From the NCBI GenBank assembly GCA_945643635.1, contig CALZFC010000056.1, positions 2,109,001 through 2,173,000 on the forward strand: a stretch of DNA of 64,000 bases, read 5' to 3'. A program made the translations under genes and the position numbers. Positions 35,362 to 48,326 of this stretch are shown piece after piece (the stretch's first letter is position 1; each line of letters begins with the position of its first letter). The notes under the pieces are model-generated. The model was given only the letters and a program-made list of their open reading frames with translations. It did no database searches and was not told the origin of the DNA. The DNA is from Allodiplogaster sudhausi. Taxonomy: Eukaryota > Nematoda > Chromadorea > Rhabditida > Diplogasteridae.

Positions 35362-35965
35362 CCTTTTTTACATTACTCTTGCAGGGACCTTCGAGCAAGT
35401 TTATCTCTCAGTCATCATGGATCCATCAGATGCCGAATCTGGAGTGACTTTTCACCAGGTTCGTCAGTCAACTCCCCCATCCTCGGAACGACCCTCAGAA
35501 AGAGCCCCAACTCTCCCCACTCCTTGTCATTGCAGGAGCTTCATCCTTCATGTCTGTTCTCCTTTGCTGGCAACCTCATTCCTTTCCCAGACCACAACCA
35601 GTCTCCTCGGTTGGTTCTTCTCTCACCCTCTTTCTCTCTCTCTCTCTCCCTCTCTCTCTCTCTCTCTCCCTCTCTCTCTCCCTCTCTCTCTCTCTCCCTC
35701 TCTGCTTCCTGACTGACTCCTTCTCTTTGAGGAATGTGTACCAATGCCAGATGGGTAAGCAGACGATGGGCACTCCCATCCACGCCTGGCAAAGCCGAGC
35801 AGACAACAAAATGTACCGGCTGCAGTTCCCGCAGAAACCACTGCTGAAGCTGCAAGCACACGACAGCTACGGCATGGACGAGTACCCGCTAGGCACCAAT
35901 GCTTGTGTCGCTGTCATCTCATACACTGGTCTCTCTCTCTCCTTCACTCTCCCTTTCTCTCTCCC

Positions 35966-36006
<41 letters not shown>

Positions 36007-36412
36007 CTTCTGCCTCTCTCTCTCTCTCGCTCTTCTGCCTCTCTCTCTCTCTCTTGCTCCTTATCTTCTTCCTCTCACAGATGATATAATTGTAAATGCT
36101 AAGGCTACGACATGGAAGATGCGATGACCATCAATCGTGCTTCCTATCAGCGTGGTTTTGCACATGGGGCTGTGATCAAAGTGGAGAGGTGAGATATTTC
36201 TTCCCTTTAAGTGCTCGATTAAATTAAAGATGTCTTTAGGATCTGCCTCGCTGGACCAGATGCTCGCGGAGCTACTCAGTACTTCATGAAGGATCCCAAG
36301 AGTACTTGTGAAACCATCGGAAAGGATGGCTTGCCCATTCCAGGGCGAAGATACATGCTGGGTTAGGCCGTTTTCAAGCTATTACCTTGATATGCTCCGC
36401 ACTCCCTTTCTT

Positions 36413-36447
<35 letters not shown>

Positions 36448-37127
36448 TTCTCTTTCTCTTTCTCTGCCACTCTCTCTCTGTCTCTTTCTTTCTCTCTGTC
36501 GCACTCTCTCCGCATATCCTCCATGCTGTTATCCCCACTGTCTGCAGATGATGTATACTACTCTTGTCTGCGGAGTGATTCGCAAGAATTCATGGTGCAC
36601 AAGTTCCACTACGCTGAGCCCGCTTACTGTGGCCTGGTTCGCTTAGTCAAGGATGACACCACTTCTGGCGCAGTTGTTCGTCTTTATTATTCTCGTTTTT
36701 ATTATAACTTTATGTTTTAAATTTTCAGCATGCATTAATCCAATGGAGAATTGAAAGGAATCCAATTATCGGAGATAAGTTCGCTTCAAGGCACGGACAG
36801 AAAGGAATTAACAGGTTAAGATTCTCTCTTCGTTTTGCGGCTTAGTCTCTTATGTAATTGATTTATCTCTTTTGTTATTTAGTTTCCTGTGGCCGGCTGA
36901 GAGTCTTCCGTTCTCAGAGAGTGGAATGGTTCCTGATATAATCTTCAACCCTCACGGTTTCCCCAGTCGAATGACCATCGGTGAGGAGGTTTATCATCGA
37001 GAGGAGAGAAGAGGAATGCCTTGCAGGGATGATGATCGAGAGCATGGCGGGCAAGGCTGCAGCCATGCATGCTGCCACCTACGATGCTTCTCCTTTCGTA
37101 TTCAAGTCTCTATCGCTCTCTCCTCAT

Positions 37128-37179
<52 letters not shown>

Positions 37180-40100
37180 TCTCACTAGGGTTGCAGATTG
37201 TAATGAATTATTGTTTACTAAGAAGCTAAACCCAAAAACGACTGCCAAAGTAAAAACTTTTTGCCCAACCGGCTTCAGGGGCCAGAAATCGTTTAAAATC
37301 TGCCTTACGATAGGGCGAATATTGTCTAAAGCTTCAGGAAGCTCCTTTGCAAGGGAAGTAGCCGCGTGGCCAAGTTGGGTAGTGCAATGGGATTAAATAT
37401 TGCATGGCTACGGTTCGAAGGCAGAAACATTTGCATAGCTTTGACTTGAAATTAGAACTGCGTAAAAGTGCTAACAAATTTACAAACAAATTTGTGCGCA
37501 TAAATTGCGAATAGAGCATGATTCGATGGTCATTCCACCATGTCGTTTAATCCGCGTGCAGCTATTATTGGAATCCCGACGAGAAAATTGACATTCAAAA
37601 TATAGATACTATTGTACCCACCCGAGAGATCGAATTTTCTTTTTTTTTTTTAATTTTCCTGAAATTCACCGCAGGGGGTTATTCGGTTCGCGGAACGCGA
37701 ATATCAATGATATTCATTTCTTGTCACGACATCAATTTTCCGAGTTACGGTAAGTTTATTGTACATGGCCTTTTTGCTCGAAACTACGTTTCATTTTCAT
37801 TTATTTACGGCATTGTAAAACGCATGTGGTAGTATAATAGTATATGATATAGCATATAGGTATAGCGAGATATGTACATATATAAGTGAGGGAACAAGCG
37901 ATGGAGAGATGGTGAGAGGTCATGGGGCAGTGGGAGGGACTGTGGGAAGGGGAAGAGGGGAGGGAGAGGAGATAAGGGACGGGGAGAGTGAAGTGGACTT
38001 GGTTATACTATTGAATGCCTTAGCGGCTCTGATGAAGAAGGAATGGGACCGGATTGTGGATCTTGTGGATTGGTATGCTAGCTGGAAGGAGAGGCCACGA
38101 GTTCTACTGTTGCGGAAGTGAAAGTAGTGAGGGTTTGCGTCGGAAATGCGTCGGTGCCCAAAAATTAGTCTACGTGCCAGTGTAAAGTCAGCGTGGTCTC
38201 GACGGGACTTTAGAGACGGGAGGGAAAGGGTAGTATTCCTGATGGTACTATTAGGGAGATTAAAGCTAGTATGGCCTAGGGAACGGCGAAAGATAACACG
38301 GGTGAAATAATTCTGGGCTTTCTCTAGGATGCGGATGTCCCGTTTGAGACGTGGGGAAAAAGCAACAGAGCAGCTCTCTAATATGGGGCGAATGTAAATA
38401 GTAAAAGCAGAGACAAGATCCTTCATGTTTCGAGTGCGGAGAGTGCGGAGGAGGGGGTAGGACTTAGCGAGTGCCTTATTGGCAAGGTAAGAGCAGTGGG
38501 GCGAGAAAGAGAGTTTAGAGTCTATTATGATGCCAAGGTCGCGAGCAGAATCTACTACTGTGAGAGGGACGCCGTGGAGGAAATATTGATGCTTCGGGTT
38601 GGTTGATCCTAGATGAAGAACAGAGCACTTGTTACTAGCAAGAGGGAGCTGCCAATTGTCCGCCCAATGAGAAACTTCGTTACTAAGGAGGAAGGGGAAG
38701 AGGAAGATGGAAAGGATTTGAAGATCTTAATGTCATCAGCAAAACAGCGGGAGTGAACACCATGGGTAGCAATGATACCAGGAAGGTCGCTAGTAAAAAG
38801 AATAAATAGAAGGGGGCCGATTACAGTGCCTTGGGGGATTCCACTAATAACAGGACGAGGAGTTGAGAGGGATCTGCCTACTCGCACTTGGGAGGATCGG
38901 TTAGAAAGAAAAGAAGAGATCCAGTTAACGACATTTGGGGGAATACCGAGGACACAAAGCTTAAATATTAGCTTAGGGTGGGACACACGGTCGAAAGCAC
39001 GAGCATGGTCAAAGTAGATGATATCAGTGGTAAGGGAATTATGATGGGCAGAGGTCCAATGTTCAAGGCAGTCTAACATCTGGAATTCTATAGAACGTCT
39101 ACGTCTAAAGCCATATTGTTGGTCGGGAATGATGTGTCCAGAATCACAATAAGAATAGAGTTTACGGCAAAGGAGCTTCTCAAAAAGGCGGGAGAATATG
39201 GAGGTAATTGAGATTGGAAGGGTCAGAAAAAGGAGCCTTCTTCTTAATGGGTATGATAATAGAGGACTTCCAAACAGAGGGAACAGTTGCGGTGGAAAAG
39301 GAGTAATTGAAAATGTACTCGAGGGCTTCACTTAATGGAATGGATAAGTTAATAAGGACGAGATTGAAATTATCGGGAGTTTTGCAGGAGGAATTAGGCC
39401 AAGTTTCAATGAGGCGACAAATCTCATGCCTAGGGAAAACAATGGAAAAAGGAGGGATAGATCTTGAATTAGGGGAGAGATTGGGGAGATTACCATTGTC
39501 AACAGTATAAGCATCTGCAAAAGTTGAAGCTAAAAGCTCGGCCTTATCTACATCGGTATAGCAGTCAGGACCAGAGGACTGGGTGAGGGTATCAACTCCC
39601 CGAGGCTTAACAGAGGTTTTATTTCTAATGTATCGGAAGAAAAGGGACTTGTTATTGGAGAGGACTATGTGCTTTTCTACATTTCTAGAGTATTTGTCCA
39701 TTTCCTTACAATAGCGAGAGTTAGCAATGGCAAAAGCGTGATGGGATTTAGGGTCATCTTTTTCTAATGATTCTAGCCAAAGGTCGAAGCGTTTCTGCTG
39801 AAGACGTAAAATGTGATCAGGGAGGCGGACGCCATAAGGGCTGACATGCTTGTAGGGGACGAAGAGATCATCTATAGCACGGATGGCAGAGGAGAGAGAA
39901 GAATACATGTCATCGACATTGGATAGCGAGTGAAAGGGAGTGGGGAAACAGAAATTTAAAAGATAAGATGAGGCAGCTTGGTAGTCTACTTCGTCGTAGT
40001 CCTTAATATAGATAGAGATATAAGTGGGTTTCACATGCGATAGTGAGATAGTGGCCATAACCGAAGAATGATCGGAGTTGAGGAATGGAGGTTCAACTGT

Positions 40101-41894
40101 GATATTAGAGAGGAGAGTAGGGGTATTGGTTAGGAGAAGGTCTAGGATATGATTATTGCAAGTGGGAGCAGGGGTCAGTTGTGCGAAGGAGCAGGCGGCA
40201 GAGAAATCGCGGAATAGTTTGGAGCTGGGGGAGAGGGGTTGAGGGAGTAGAGAAGTGCTTTTGTGCCACGGGATGTCGGGGTAGTTAAAATCGCCAAGGA
40301 GGATAATGGGATATGGAGAAGTTGAGAGATCGCGCAAGAGTGAGATGAGACAAGAGTTATGTTCGGCAGAGCAGGAGGGGGCGCGGTAGACTAGAATAAA
40401 ACGGATAAAATCACTATTAAAGTTTGCATCGATAGCAAGAAGCTTAAAAGCAGAAGGGGTCGAGAGAGTGTGGACAATTTTGGCAGATATGGTATTCCTA
40501 AGAAGGATAGCTACACCGCCACCTTTTTTCCTGGGGCGATCCTGGCGAAAGACGCTATAATCTGGACAACCACTAAGGAGAAAGCTATCGGGTATAGAGG
40601 AGGAATCATGTCATTGGTGATATTTTAAATTGAGAAATGTCTGTTGTTTAAAAAATTATGGTTAATTTTTTCCAAGTTCCTAATCTTTGCAAAAGTTTTG
40701 CCCGCACGGGGATTCGAACCCGGGACTTTGCAATATCGGGAGGCAAATTTCAATCGATTTTTTCTGGTGCCTGAGAACAATTGCGCAGTTTTTTTTTATA
40801 TTTGCCTTACAGTTTCGGATTATGGCTTCCTAGAAAACCGTAATTCCTTACAATCGGCCACCCTACGGTTAGAGCAGTCTGCAATAGGAATTTTTTCTTA
40901 AATATAGATTGTTTAATCCTCAAATAAAAACAACAGCCCTTGGGACTCTTGTATTACTTATTTTTCTTTCTCCTGGGCTGCCCCCTTGCGACGTCCTCCA
41001 TTAAGAAGAGAATACAGGCTCTTTTGCATTGAAATATCTTGAAGATGATTTCGAGTATGTTCATCAAAAAGGTGAGCCACTTTTTGTGATAGATTGGCAA
41101 TGTTGAGTGAGAAGAAGACAGCGATTGACCACTTCGGCCGGCTGCTCCAGTCTGCTGGGTACAACTACTACGGGAATGAGACGATGTACTCGGGAGTCGA
41201 CGGAAGGGAGATGGAGGTATTCCAAGCGACTGCCTTCTTTGCAAGTCTAAGAAGAATTGTCTTAGGTTCAAATCTTCTTCGGGATTGTTTACTACCAGCG
41301 ACTCCGGCACATGATTGCGGACAAATTCCAGGTTTTCTGTTGGCTCTGCCTAAACTTTTGCTCTTAACTCCAATCAATCATGATTGTCAAAAAAAAGAAT
41401 GTGGATCTAGACTAGATGGGAAATTTTAATGTGGCCAACGATATCTTCAGTTCAATATAATGTACTTTCTTTCGAATTTTTACTAGTAGAATTGTATCGA
41501 CATCTTAAAGGATCTGTTTTTGGTTGTAAGGCAATTATTAAACAGTTTGCCGTTGTTGATACACGTTTGGATTGCCAGGTGCGAGCTACAGGAGCAGTGG
41601 ATGCAATTACCCATCAGCCAGTGAAGGGACGGAAGAAGGGAGGAGGTCAGCTCCGTCAACTCCCATTCCTTTCCATTCTCTTCGCTTTAGGTATTCGGTT
41701 TGGTGAAATGGAAAGGGATGCTATTATCGCCCATGGAACCGCCTTCATCCTCCAGGTTCTGATTAGACTTATTTTTTATTCCTTATCCTTACTCTAACTT
41801 GTTCTTGTATGTTTGCAATACTGACTCTGCCATTTGTCTGCTATCACTCAAACACCCCTCTCTTCCTCTATCTCTCTTCATCTACTCTCTCTTC

Positions 41895-41942
<48 letters not shown>

Positions 41943-41945
41943 CTC

Positions 41946-41976
<31 letters not shown>

Positions 41977-42038
41977 CTCTCTCTCTCTTTCCTCTCGCTC
42001 TCTCTCTCTCTATCTTTTCCTCTACTCTCTCTCTCTCG

Positions 42039-42119
<81 letters not shown>

Positions 42120-42121
42120 TT

Positions 42122-42153
<32 letters not shown>

Positions 42154-42190
42154 GCTCTCTGTCTTTTCCTCTACTCTCTCGCTCTCTCTC

Positions 42191-42221
<31 letters not shown>

Positions 42222-43032
42222 CTCTCTCTCTATCTCTTCCTCTAGTCTCTCTCTCTCTCTATCTCTTCCTCTAGTCTCTCTCTCTCTCTCTTTCTCTCTG
42301 CAGGATCGGCTGCTGAATTGTTCTGACCGCGACGTGGCGTACGCGTGCCGTCGTTGCGGGAGTCTTCTGTCGTGCCTGATGAGCAGTCGTATGATGCGTA
42401 CTTCGAAAGTGAAGGTAGTCAGCCTCTGCTTCTTCTCTCTCCTCATTTTCCCTCTGCAGAAGATTGTGACTGGCAGCGTTGACTTGTCTGATCGACAACT
42501 CTGCCGCAGTTGCCAGAAGGACGACGAGGTTTTCCTCATTCAGGTTGCTTCTCTTTTATGCCTTCTTTATCATTTCCTTGTATTTAAGCATGCTAATTTT
42601 TTTGGTTGCTATATTTCGCGAGAAAATTTTGTATTTTCTAAAGTGGATGATACATCCTATTTAAAATATATTTCAATGAGCTGGAAACTTTAGACTAACT
42701 GATAAGCTGACATTACTTGGGTGCATTTTTTCGTTATCAGGCTTGCGGATCATTTTGGAAAAGCTATTGACCTAACATGAGTCTTTGCCCTATAATCCTG
42801 CCAGGGGCACTCAAGATTATCATGCAGCAGCCTCAAGTGCTAATTTTTTATTTAAATAAAAAGTCTTCTCCTATTAAAAAAAGAGTATTCTCCTAGTAGT
42901 TGCAAATGAATATAAATAGGACTGTGATTGAAGGTGCCCCGAGTCTTCCGCTATTTGGTGGCTGAGCTGGCAGCGATGAATGTGAAGATCAAGTTGAAAG
43001 TGGAGAATGCCAAGGACACTGTCCGTGCCTGA
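30883..43032 (+). CDS. POLR1B: DNA-directed RNA polymerase I subunit RPA2 (second largest, beta-like)
   Basis: The beta-like catalytic subunit of RNA polymerase I, which makes pre-rRNA in the nucleolus. About 29 exons follow the family end to end: MNNETDIL start (30883-30906), [166 protein letters not shown] and the C-terminal zinc ribbon CRRC...CRSC, ending [13 protein letters not shown]...TVRA. All active-site motifs look intact. Introns 1 and 2 are 30 and 33 nt; the intron 37106-41107 is 4 kb and holds a retrotransposon. Poly(A) signal near 43178. Confidence 0.97.
32500..33240 (+). repeat. 39-bp minisatellite filling a POLR1B intron
   Basis: About 18 copies of a 39-bp unit containing CTCCCTGTTTGACTATTACT and CTCTTTCTCTC, diverging toward the 3' end. 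Because 39 is a multiple of 3 the array is open in two frames and mimics proteins of over 200 residues. It sits between exons ending ...NDGITHQ (about 32490) and [15 protein letters not shown] (about 33500). Confidence 0.92.
37860..40615 (-). mobile_element. 5'-truncated non-LTR retrotransposon (jockey/CR1-like), antisense in POLR1B
   Basis: On the minus strand the order is endonuclease ([18 protein letters not shown], then [15 protein letters not shown]), linker ([20 protein letters not shown]), reverse transcriptase ([35 protein letters not shown]) and a C-terminal [12 protein letters not shown]...RRDHADF block. That is the layout of jockey/CR1-type LINEs. The 5' part of the endonuclease is missing above about 40615. 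The 3' end is not defined; no clear poly(A), though a T-rich plus-strand run lies at 37637-37652. It is antisense to POLR1B and spliced out. Confidence 0.92.
37920..40605 (-). pseudogene. Broken LINE endonuclease/reverse transcriptase reading frame
   Basis: The frame is lost twice. Near 39190-39215 a short deletion between NLNY and [13 protein letters not shown] shifts frame just before the reverse transcriptase core. Near 38680-38695 a second shift after [11 protein letters not shown] moves the downstream thumb region ([18 protein letters not shown]) to another frame. The final part, to the stop at 37920, is back in the first frame. The catalytic FADD box itself is present. The copy cannot make an intact protein. 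Confidence 0.88.
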
Positions 43033-43141
43033 ACGGGTGTTCTTCTCTTCTTACTGTCGTCAGGTTTCTGTGCTTCAAACTTGAGTTTAATTGTTCAGAG
43101 TTCTTTTTTATTAGGTTTATTGTTATGATTGTTGTTCTTTG

Positions 43142-43597
43142 TTAATTCTGGCTGTTGCTGCATTCGTTATTGAATGGAATAAAAGAGGTTTTCCACTCAA
43201 CATCATTGGATGGAATGAATGAATGCGGATGTGTCGTCATCGAAAGAGAAGTAAGAAGTAAAGCAAAGAGAAATTGAACTGGACGGGCGGTTTCGTCACG
43301 CAGGAGAAGCAGCGCTGGAGCCACGCTGCACTGAGAGTGGGAGTTCTCTGCTTCTCTCGCTCTCCGCCCTTGCCGTGCTCTCTTGCACTGAGAGAGAGAG
43401 TCCTCTGCTTCTCTCGCTCTCCACCCTTGCCGTGCTCTCTCGTCCCTAGCATCCGTCTGGAAGCACTGCTCTCCCCTTGCCCCGTCACCAGTCCTGCGCA
43501 GCCCCCTTCCACTAGCATTCTGCACGTTCCCCCTCTCTTCTCTCAACAACCACGTCATTACGAACAAGCCGCTTTTCTTGCACCAGATTAGTTTCAT
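43142..43597 (-). CDS. 151-codon ORF antisense to the POLR1B 3' flank, doubtful
   Basis: An uninterrupted minus-strand ORF from ATG 43597 with a 19-residue duplication (RARQGWRAREAEDSLSQCK and a variant). The opposite strand is also open over the same stretch because a 57-bp repeat lacks stops, so coding on either strand is unproven. No family resemblance. Confidence 0.2.
   Translation of the reverse strand: MKLIWCKKSGLFVMTWLLREERGNVQNASGRGLRRTGDGARGEQCFQTDARDERARQGWRAREAEDSLSQCKRARQGRRAREAENSHSQCSVAPALLLLRDETARPVQFLFALLLTSLSMTTHPHSFIPSNDVEWKTSFIPFNNECSNSQN
43178..43183 (+). terminator. Poly(A) signal of POLR1B
   Basis: AATAAA about 146 bp after the POLR1B stop at 43032. Confidence 0.65.
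43328..43441. repeat. Two tandem copies of a 57-bp unit
   Basis: 43328-43384 and 43385-43441 share GCACTGAGAG...CTCTGCTTCTCTCGCTCTCC...CCCTTGCCGTGCTCTCT with a few differences. Confidence 0.9.
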
Positions 43598-43659
43598 ATG
43601 TAATCTCTGTCAAATTGTCAAGCACAATTTTCAGTTGTGACTTGCTTGGGAGACAAGAT

Positions 43660-43864
43660 GATCTCCAAGAGAAGTAATGGGTCGCATGTGCAAAAGTATA
43701 GTATTACGTAGTCTTGACGTTCCCTTCCCTCTCTCTTTCTCTTTTTCTCTAACATTCTTCTCCCTCTTCCTCTCTCTCCCTCTTCCTCTCTCTCCCTCTT
43801 CCTCTCTCTCCCTCTTCCTCTCTCTCCCCCTTCCTCTCTCTCCCTCTTCCTCTCTCTCCCTCTT

Positions 43865-43911
<47 letters not shown>

Positions 43912-43935
43912 ACTCTCAAACACTCTTCTTATGAT
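43660..43935. repeat. CT-rich tandem repeat (TCTCTCCCTCTTCC)
   Basis: About eight copies of a 16-bp unit CTCTCTCCCTCTTCCT (43765-43870) followed by (CT)n to 43935, just before the first exon of the next gene model. Confidence 0.85.
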
Positions 43936-43995
43936 ATACTCCCTCTCTAGCGTGAACGCCAAACTGTAGAAGCTGATCGATCCCTCTGACTTCAG

Positions 43996-44960
43996 TGTCG
44001 AATCCCCTCCAATCTCTGTTTGCTGAACGGTGTCGCAGGTTGCATGAAAAGCCCAAGCCCCTTTTTCCGCGAGTCACCAAACTAATTATTCACATTATCC
44101 CACACTATGTTATGGTTACAACACAATTATGGCTTTGGTGCACACTCATAGTTCCATGGTGACGGTGAATATTAATAAGCTCCAAAATATTTGATCGATA
44201 ACTATCGTATTTTCGCGCGTTCCCCTTTTAAAACGTAAATGGTGACTTGGTGATGTTGTGAGTGTAGGTGTTCGCTCGATTTGATCCCCGAAGTGAGATC
44301 TTCCGTCTTCCTCTTCGTGGCAGGAACTCCCAGAAGATCTCGCACTGCCTGGATGCCGTTGCGAGGCCATCATTCTGCGGACAAAGGTGCGTCCTCAACG
44401 CCTTCTCTTCATTGAGCCCGTCTTGCATTTAGGTTCGTCCTGTCTAGAGAAGCTTCGTTCACTCAGTTTGCGAGAATCTATCGACCTCAGCCACGAGCAA
44501 GAAGTCAGACTTTTATCACCACTTTTTTAAAATTTGTTTTGCGACCACTCACATTTAACGGTCAGCAGTTAAGCTTTCTATTCTGCATTTCTAATAATTG
44601 ATGTGATCGCTCAGAGCAAAGAGATCATTAATGAGATCTATGCCAAAATATACGGAAGTTTTCATCATTTAATTGCTTGTAAATTGGGTTTGGTATGCGT
44701 TGATTCAGTGACAAAAAGAAGGGGATTGTTAACTGGTGTGGGAGAGCGTAATGATATGAATAGATATGCATTCCTGTCTCATGGAGCACTTAGCGATCTC
44801 CCCCCCCCCCCTCCCGCCTCCGCTCACTTTTCTCTTGCAATCGCCTTCACATTTCTTTCTTCTCACCGGAAGATGGACTAGATTCCAGTTTCTGTGGCTG
44901 CTCTTCGGTTGATCCAGAAGTAACAGAAACATTCTGTGGGCATAGAAGGTCATCTTCTAT
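43996..44960 (+). CDS. Unidentified short-exon gene, incomplete model
   Basis: Four exons with good borders keep one frame: 43996-44038 (SNPLQSLFAERC), 44268-44386 (SLDLIPEVRSSVFLFVAGTP then RRSRTAWMPLRGHHSADKG), 44433-44503 (CLEKLRSLSLRESIDLSHEQ) and from 44615 (SKEIINEIYAKIYG). Introns include one of 46 nt (44387-44432). The 3' part is ambiguous: either a short end IPVSVAALRLIQK before a stop near 44924 or a longer exon. The first exon is not found. A second frame is also open through exons 2 and 3 but does not join to exon 4. No family recognised. Confidence 0.45.
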
Positions 44961-45207
44961 TCTTATGCGGTTCTCTCTCTCTCCTCTCACACTTTCCCCC
45001 ACTACAAATCTTTCCCAAGTTTTGCTCTTAAAGTTGGGTCTGTTCTATTTTAGGAATCATTGAAATAGTGTTAACGGCATACATACGTCATTGTGATCTG
45101 ATCCTCCTCCAGTTAATTATAGCATTATATTGTGCTGGTGCTATTATTCTCTGCTCCTTCCTTTACTACTAGATTCGCCTTTTATATTCGTGTTTCCCTT
45201 AATTCTC

Positions 45208-45290
<83 letters not shown>

Positions 45291-45312
45291 GTCTGTCTAT
45301 CTATCTATCTGC

Positions 45313-45351
<39 letters not shown>

Positions 45352-45676
45352 GTCTGTCTATCTATCTATCTGCCCTTCTCTCTCTCCCTCTCTTCATCCA
45401 CCTTGTTTCTTTAGAACTTCTGTCTGGCGTTTGATGGTTCTTCTCCCATAGTATCCTCTTTGAGTAGTTCTGTCTTCTTATATAATCCTATTCGTGCGGC
45501 TGCTCCAATTGGCTTATGCTTGCCACCTCTAACTGCCATACATGAACTTTTATCTCCTTCGCTTATTTTTTAAACATATTCGGAATGGCTACCTGCTTTG
45601 CTGGATGGGATTGCTTCGTGTGAAGAATTGCGTTCAACTTGTTACTGAATGTAACTACTAAAATGGCGTCTGAGGA
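44961..45676. other. Intergenic, with (CT)n and CTGT/CTAT repeats
   Basis: Contains (CT)n at 45210-45290 and 45318-45347 and two copies of a CTCTCGTCTGTCTGTCTATC block followed by TATCTATCTG (45283-45312 and 45345-45373). No supported exon. Confidence 0.6.
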
Positions 45677-47230
45677 ATGACGGAGAATCGAAGGGAGCTG
45701 AAGCTGGAGAAGGTCTTCGCGGTGTTTGATCAGCTGGTTCTACCGGCTAAGCCAAGCACGCTACTCTCAACACGGGAGAAGGTCTCTTGTCGCGCTACTT
45801 TTACAGGGTGTTAAGGAGGGGGGGGGGGAAGATGTTGTAAGTTTAACTGGGTGAACTATAGAAATAGAGGTCTGGTTTACGAGCTGCGAAAAAAAATTTT
45901 GGGGTGGTTATAAAAAATCTTACTCATAACAAAAACGAGAACGAGGTGAGATCGTTTTATAGTCGTATATATCTGTTTCTTTTAGTCTAGCACTGAAATT
46001 TCAGATCCACGAGGTATGCAAATGCCTAATTGTTAACGATGATAAACTGCGCCGAGTGATGACAGCAATGGAGGAAAGCATGGAGAAGGGACTCGCGAAG
46101 GACACGGGTTCGACTTCTTCCCTCCCTTCTACTTGCAGAGAATGCAATGATTGCAGCCTCGGCAGCAGCAGTGAAGATGCTTCCTTCCTTTGTCAGAGCA
46201 GTCCCGAATGGGACGGAGAAGGGACACTTCCTGGCCCTCGACCTGGGAGGGACCAACTTCCGTGTTCTTCTCATTCGACTGGATGGCAAGCAGTGCAAGA
46301 TGGAAGGAAAGGTTTACTTGATCTCCTCTAACCTTTCTCTCTCACTTCATTCTCCTTTGAGATCTTCCGCGTCCCGGAGAACGTTATGCGGGGCACCGGC
46401 GAAGCTGTTCGTTTCATCGGATGTCTTTATTAGGGGAACAGAGAGAGAGAGAGTGAGAGAGAGAAAGGGAGTGAGAGAGGGAGGAAGAGAGTGAGAGGGA
46501 GAGAGAGAGAGAGAAAGAGATAAGAAGAAGAAGAGAGGTAGAACAGTTGTTCTTGAAGTTGTTCGACCACATCGCGGAGTGCATGGCTCGGTTCATGGAA
46601 GAGCGTGGGCTGAAGGCGGTTGAGCAACTCCCGCTTGGCTTCACTTTCTCCTTTCCTTGTCAGCAGGACGGGCTCACTTCTGCTAAGGTTTCCTTTATTG
46701 TTTATTTCTATTTTTAATAAAAAAAATTAGTTTTTCCAGAATTGAGTTTTGACTTATTTGTCTTGCAGCTGATTAATTGGACTAAGGGGTTTAATGCCAG
46801 CGGAGTGGAGGATCATGACGTTGTTCAACTACTCAGGGAAGCTTGCCACCGTAGAAAGGTACAGTGGACAAAGAGAATGAGCGCAGGGGAAAGAGTGAGA
46901 GAGAGAGAGAGGGAGAGAGAGAGAGAGAGGGAGAGAGAGAGAGAGATAGAAGCTCTCCCTGCATCGACAGGATATCGACATCGACGTGGTGGCTGTTCTC
47001 AACGACACGGTCGGAGCTCTGATGTCCTGTGCATTCAACGAGAACACTTGCCAAGTTCGTCCAGCAGAAACATCCTCCCTTACTTCCACTCATCATCCCT
47101 TCCTTGCCAGGTCGGAGTGATCGTAGGAACAGGGACGAATGCCTGCTACATGGAGCAGATTGACCGATGCAGTAAATTGCAAGGACATGTCGATGCTAAC
47201 GATGGGTTGCCTCCGGAGGTTTGGTCCAGT

Positions 47231-47271
<41 letters not shown>

Positions 47272-48288
47272 TCTTTTATCTTTCTCTCTTTTTATCCCTC
47301 TCTCTCTCTCTTTTTGTCTTGCTCTCTCTCACTCCTTTGTAAACTCTGTCTTTATGAATTTCCTTGAGATGATAATCAACACGGAATGGGGTGCCTTCGG
47401 TGATGACGGAGCTATGGACTTCATTCGATCTGAGTTCGATTCCATCGTGGACTGTGGAAGCATCAACCCCGGTCGACAGCTGTCAGTTCTTCCTTCTATC
47501 TCTTCTTTATCATTGACTTCTTTTCTTTTCTCGCTTTTTCTCGCTTTATGTTCATTCTCCTCGTATATATTTTATATGCTTTGATTAAAAGATACTCATT
47601 GTGAAATAATTCAAAATTTCACCAAAAAAATGGGACGATGAGTGGTTGAATTATATTCCGATTTCGTGATAGGAGAAGCAAAATTCGTCTCACTTTGAGG
47701 AGCCTTAGACATGGAATGTCATATTCGCACGACTATCACACACTATCCTTAAATTGACATTTAAAATTAGTTTAAGAAATAAAAGTACTTTTGCCAAAAC
47801 TACGGACGAAGACCATGCTTTAGTGATTCACTTTTAACTATATCACTTTGTACCATTAAAATATCTAAAAGGGTGAACGAATTTTCCTTTGCTTTTCACT
47901 TCTGCCGTCGTTGCAGTTTTGAGAAGATGATCTCGGGAATGTACATGGGAGAGTTGGTGAGGGTTGTGCTGGAGAAGCTGGCGAGGCTGTCTCTTCTCTT
48001 TGACGGCGATGCCGAGGCCATCTCTCAGCACGGCTGCTTCCCCACCAAATTCGTCTCCGAGATTGAGAGGTCCTTCTTTCTCTTTCATTTATTCCCTTTC
48101 TCTCCATCTTTCTCCACTTCTTATGCTCTCTTTCTTTACTGCAGTGATCTTCTGGAGGATGACGACAGGACATTCTCGAAGACGTTTCAAATTTTAGAAG
48201 ATATCGGAGTTGAAAAGGTTTCAGCTGTTGACTGCGCCAACGTTGCATTCGTTTGCAGCCTAATCAGCACTCGGTTAGAGAGAGAGAG

Positions 48289-48326
<38 letters not shown>

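Larger units (their letters stand above)
37106..41107 (+). other. 4-kb POLR1B intron carrying a LINE
   Basis: Splits ...DASPFVFN from [14 protein letters not shown] with a phase-2 donor at 37106 and acceptor at 41107. Apart from the (CT)n at 37115-37180, the retrotransposon and a 17-base T-rich run near 37640, nothing else was recognised. Confidence 0.8.

Noticed and set aside
40690..40730. tRNA T-arm-like GGTTCGAATCCCCG on the minus strand
   Set aside because: It resembles the 3' half of a tRNA (GGTTCGAATCCCCGTGCGGGC), but no matching acceptor strand, D-arm or anticodon arm lies upstream. At most a tRNA or SINE remnant.
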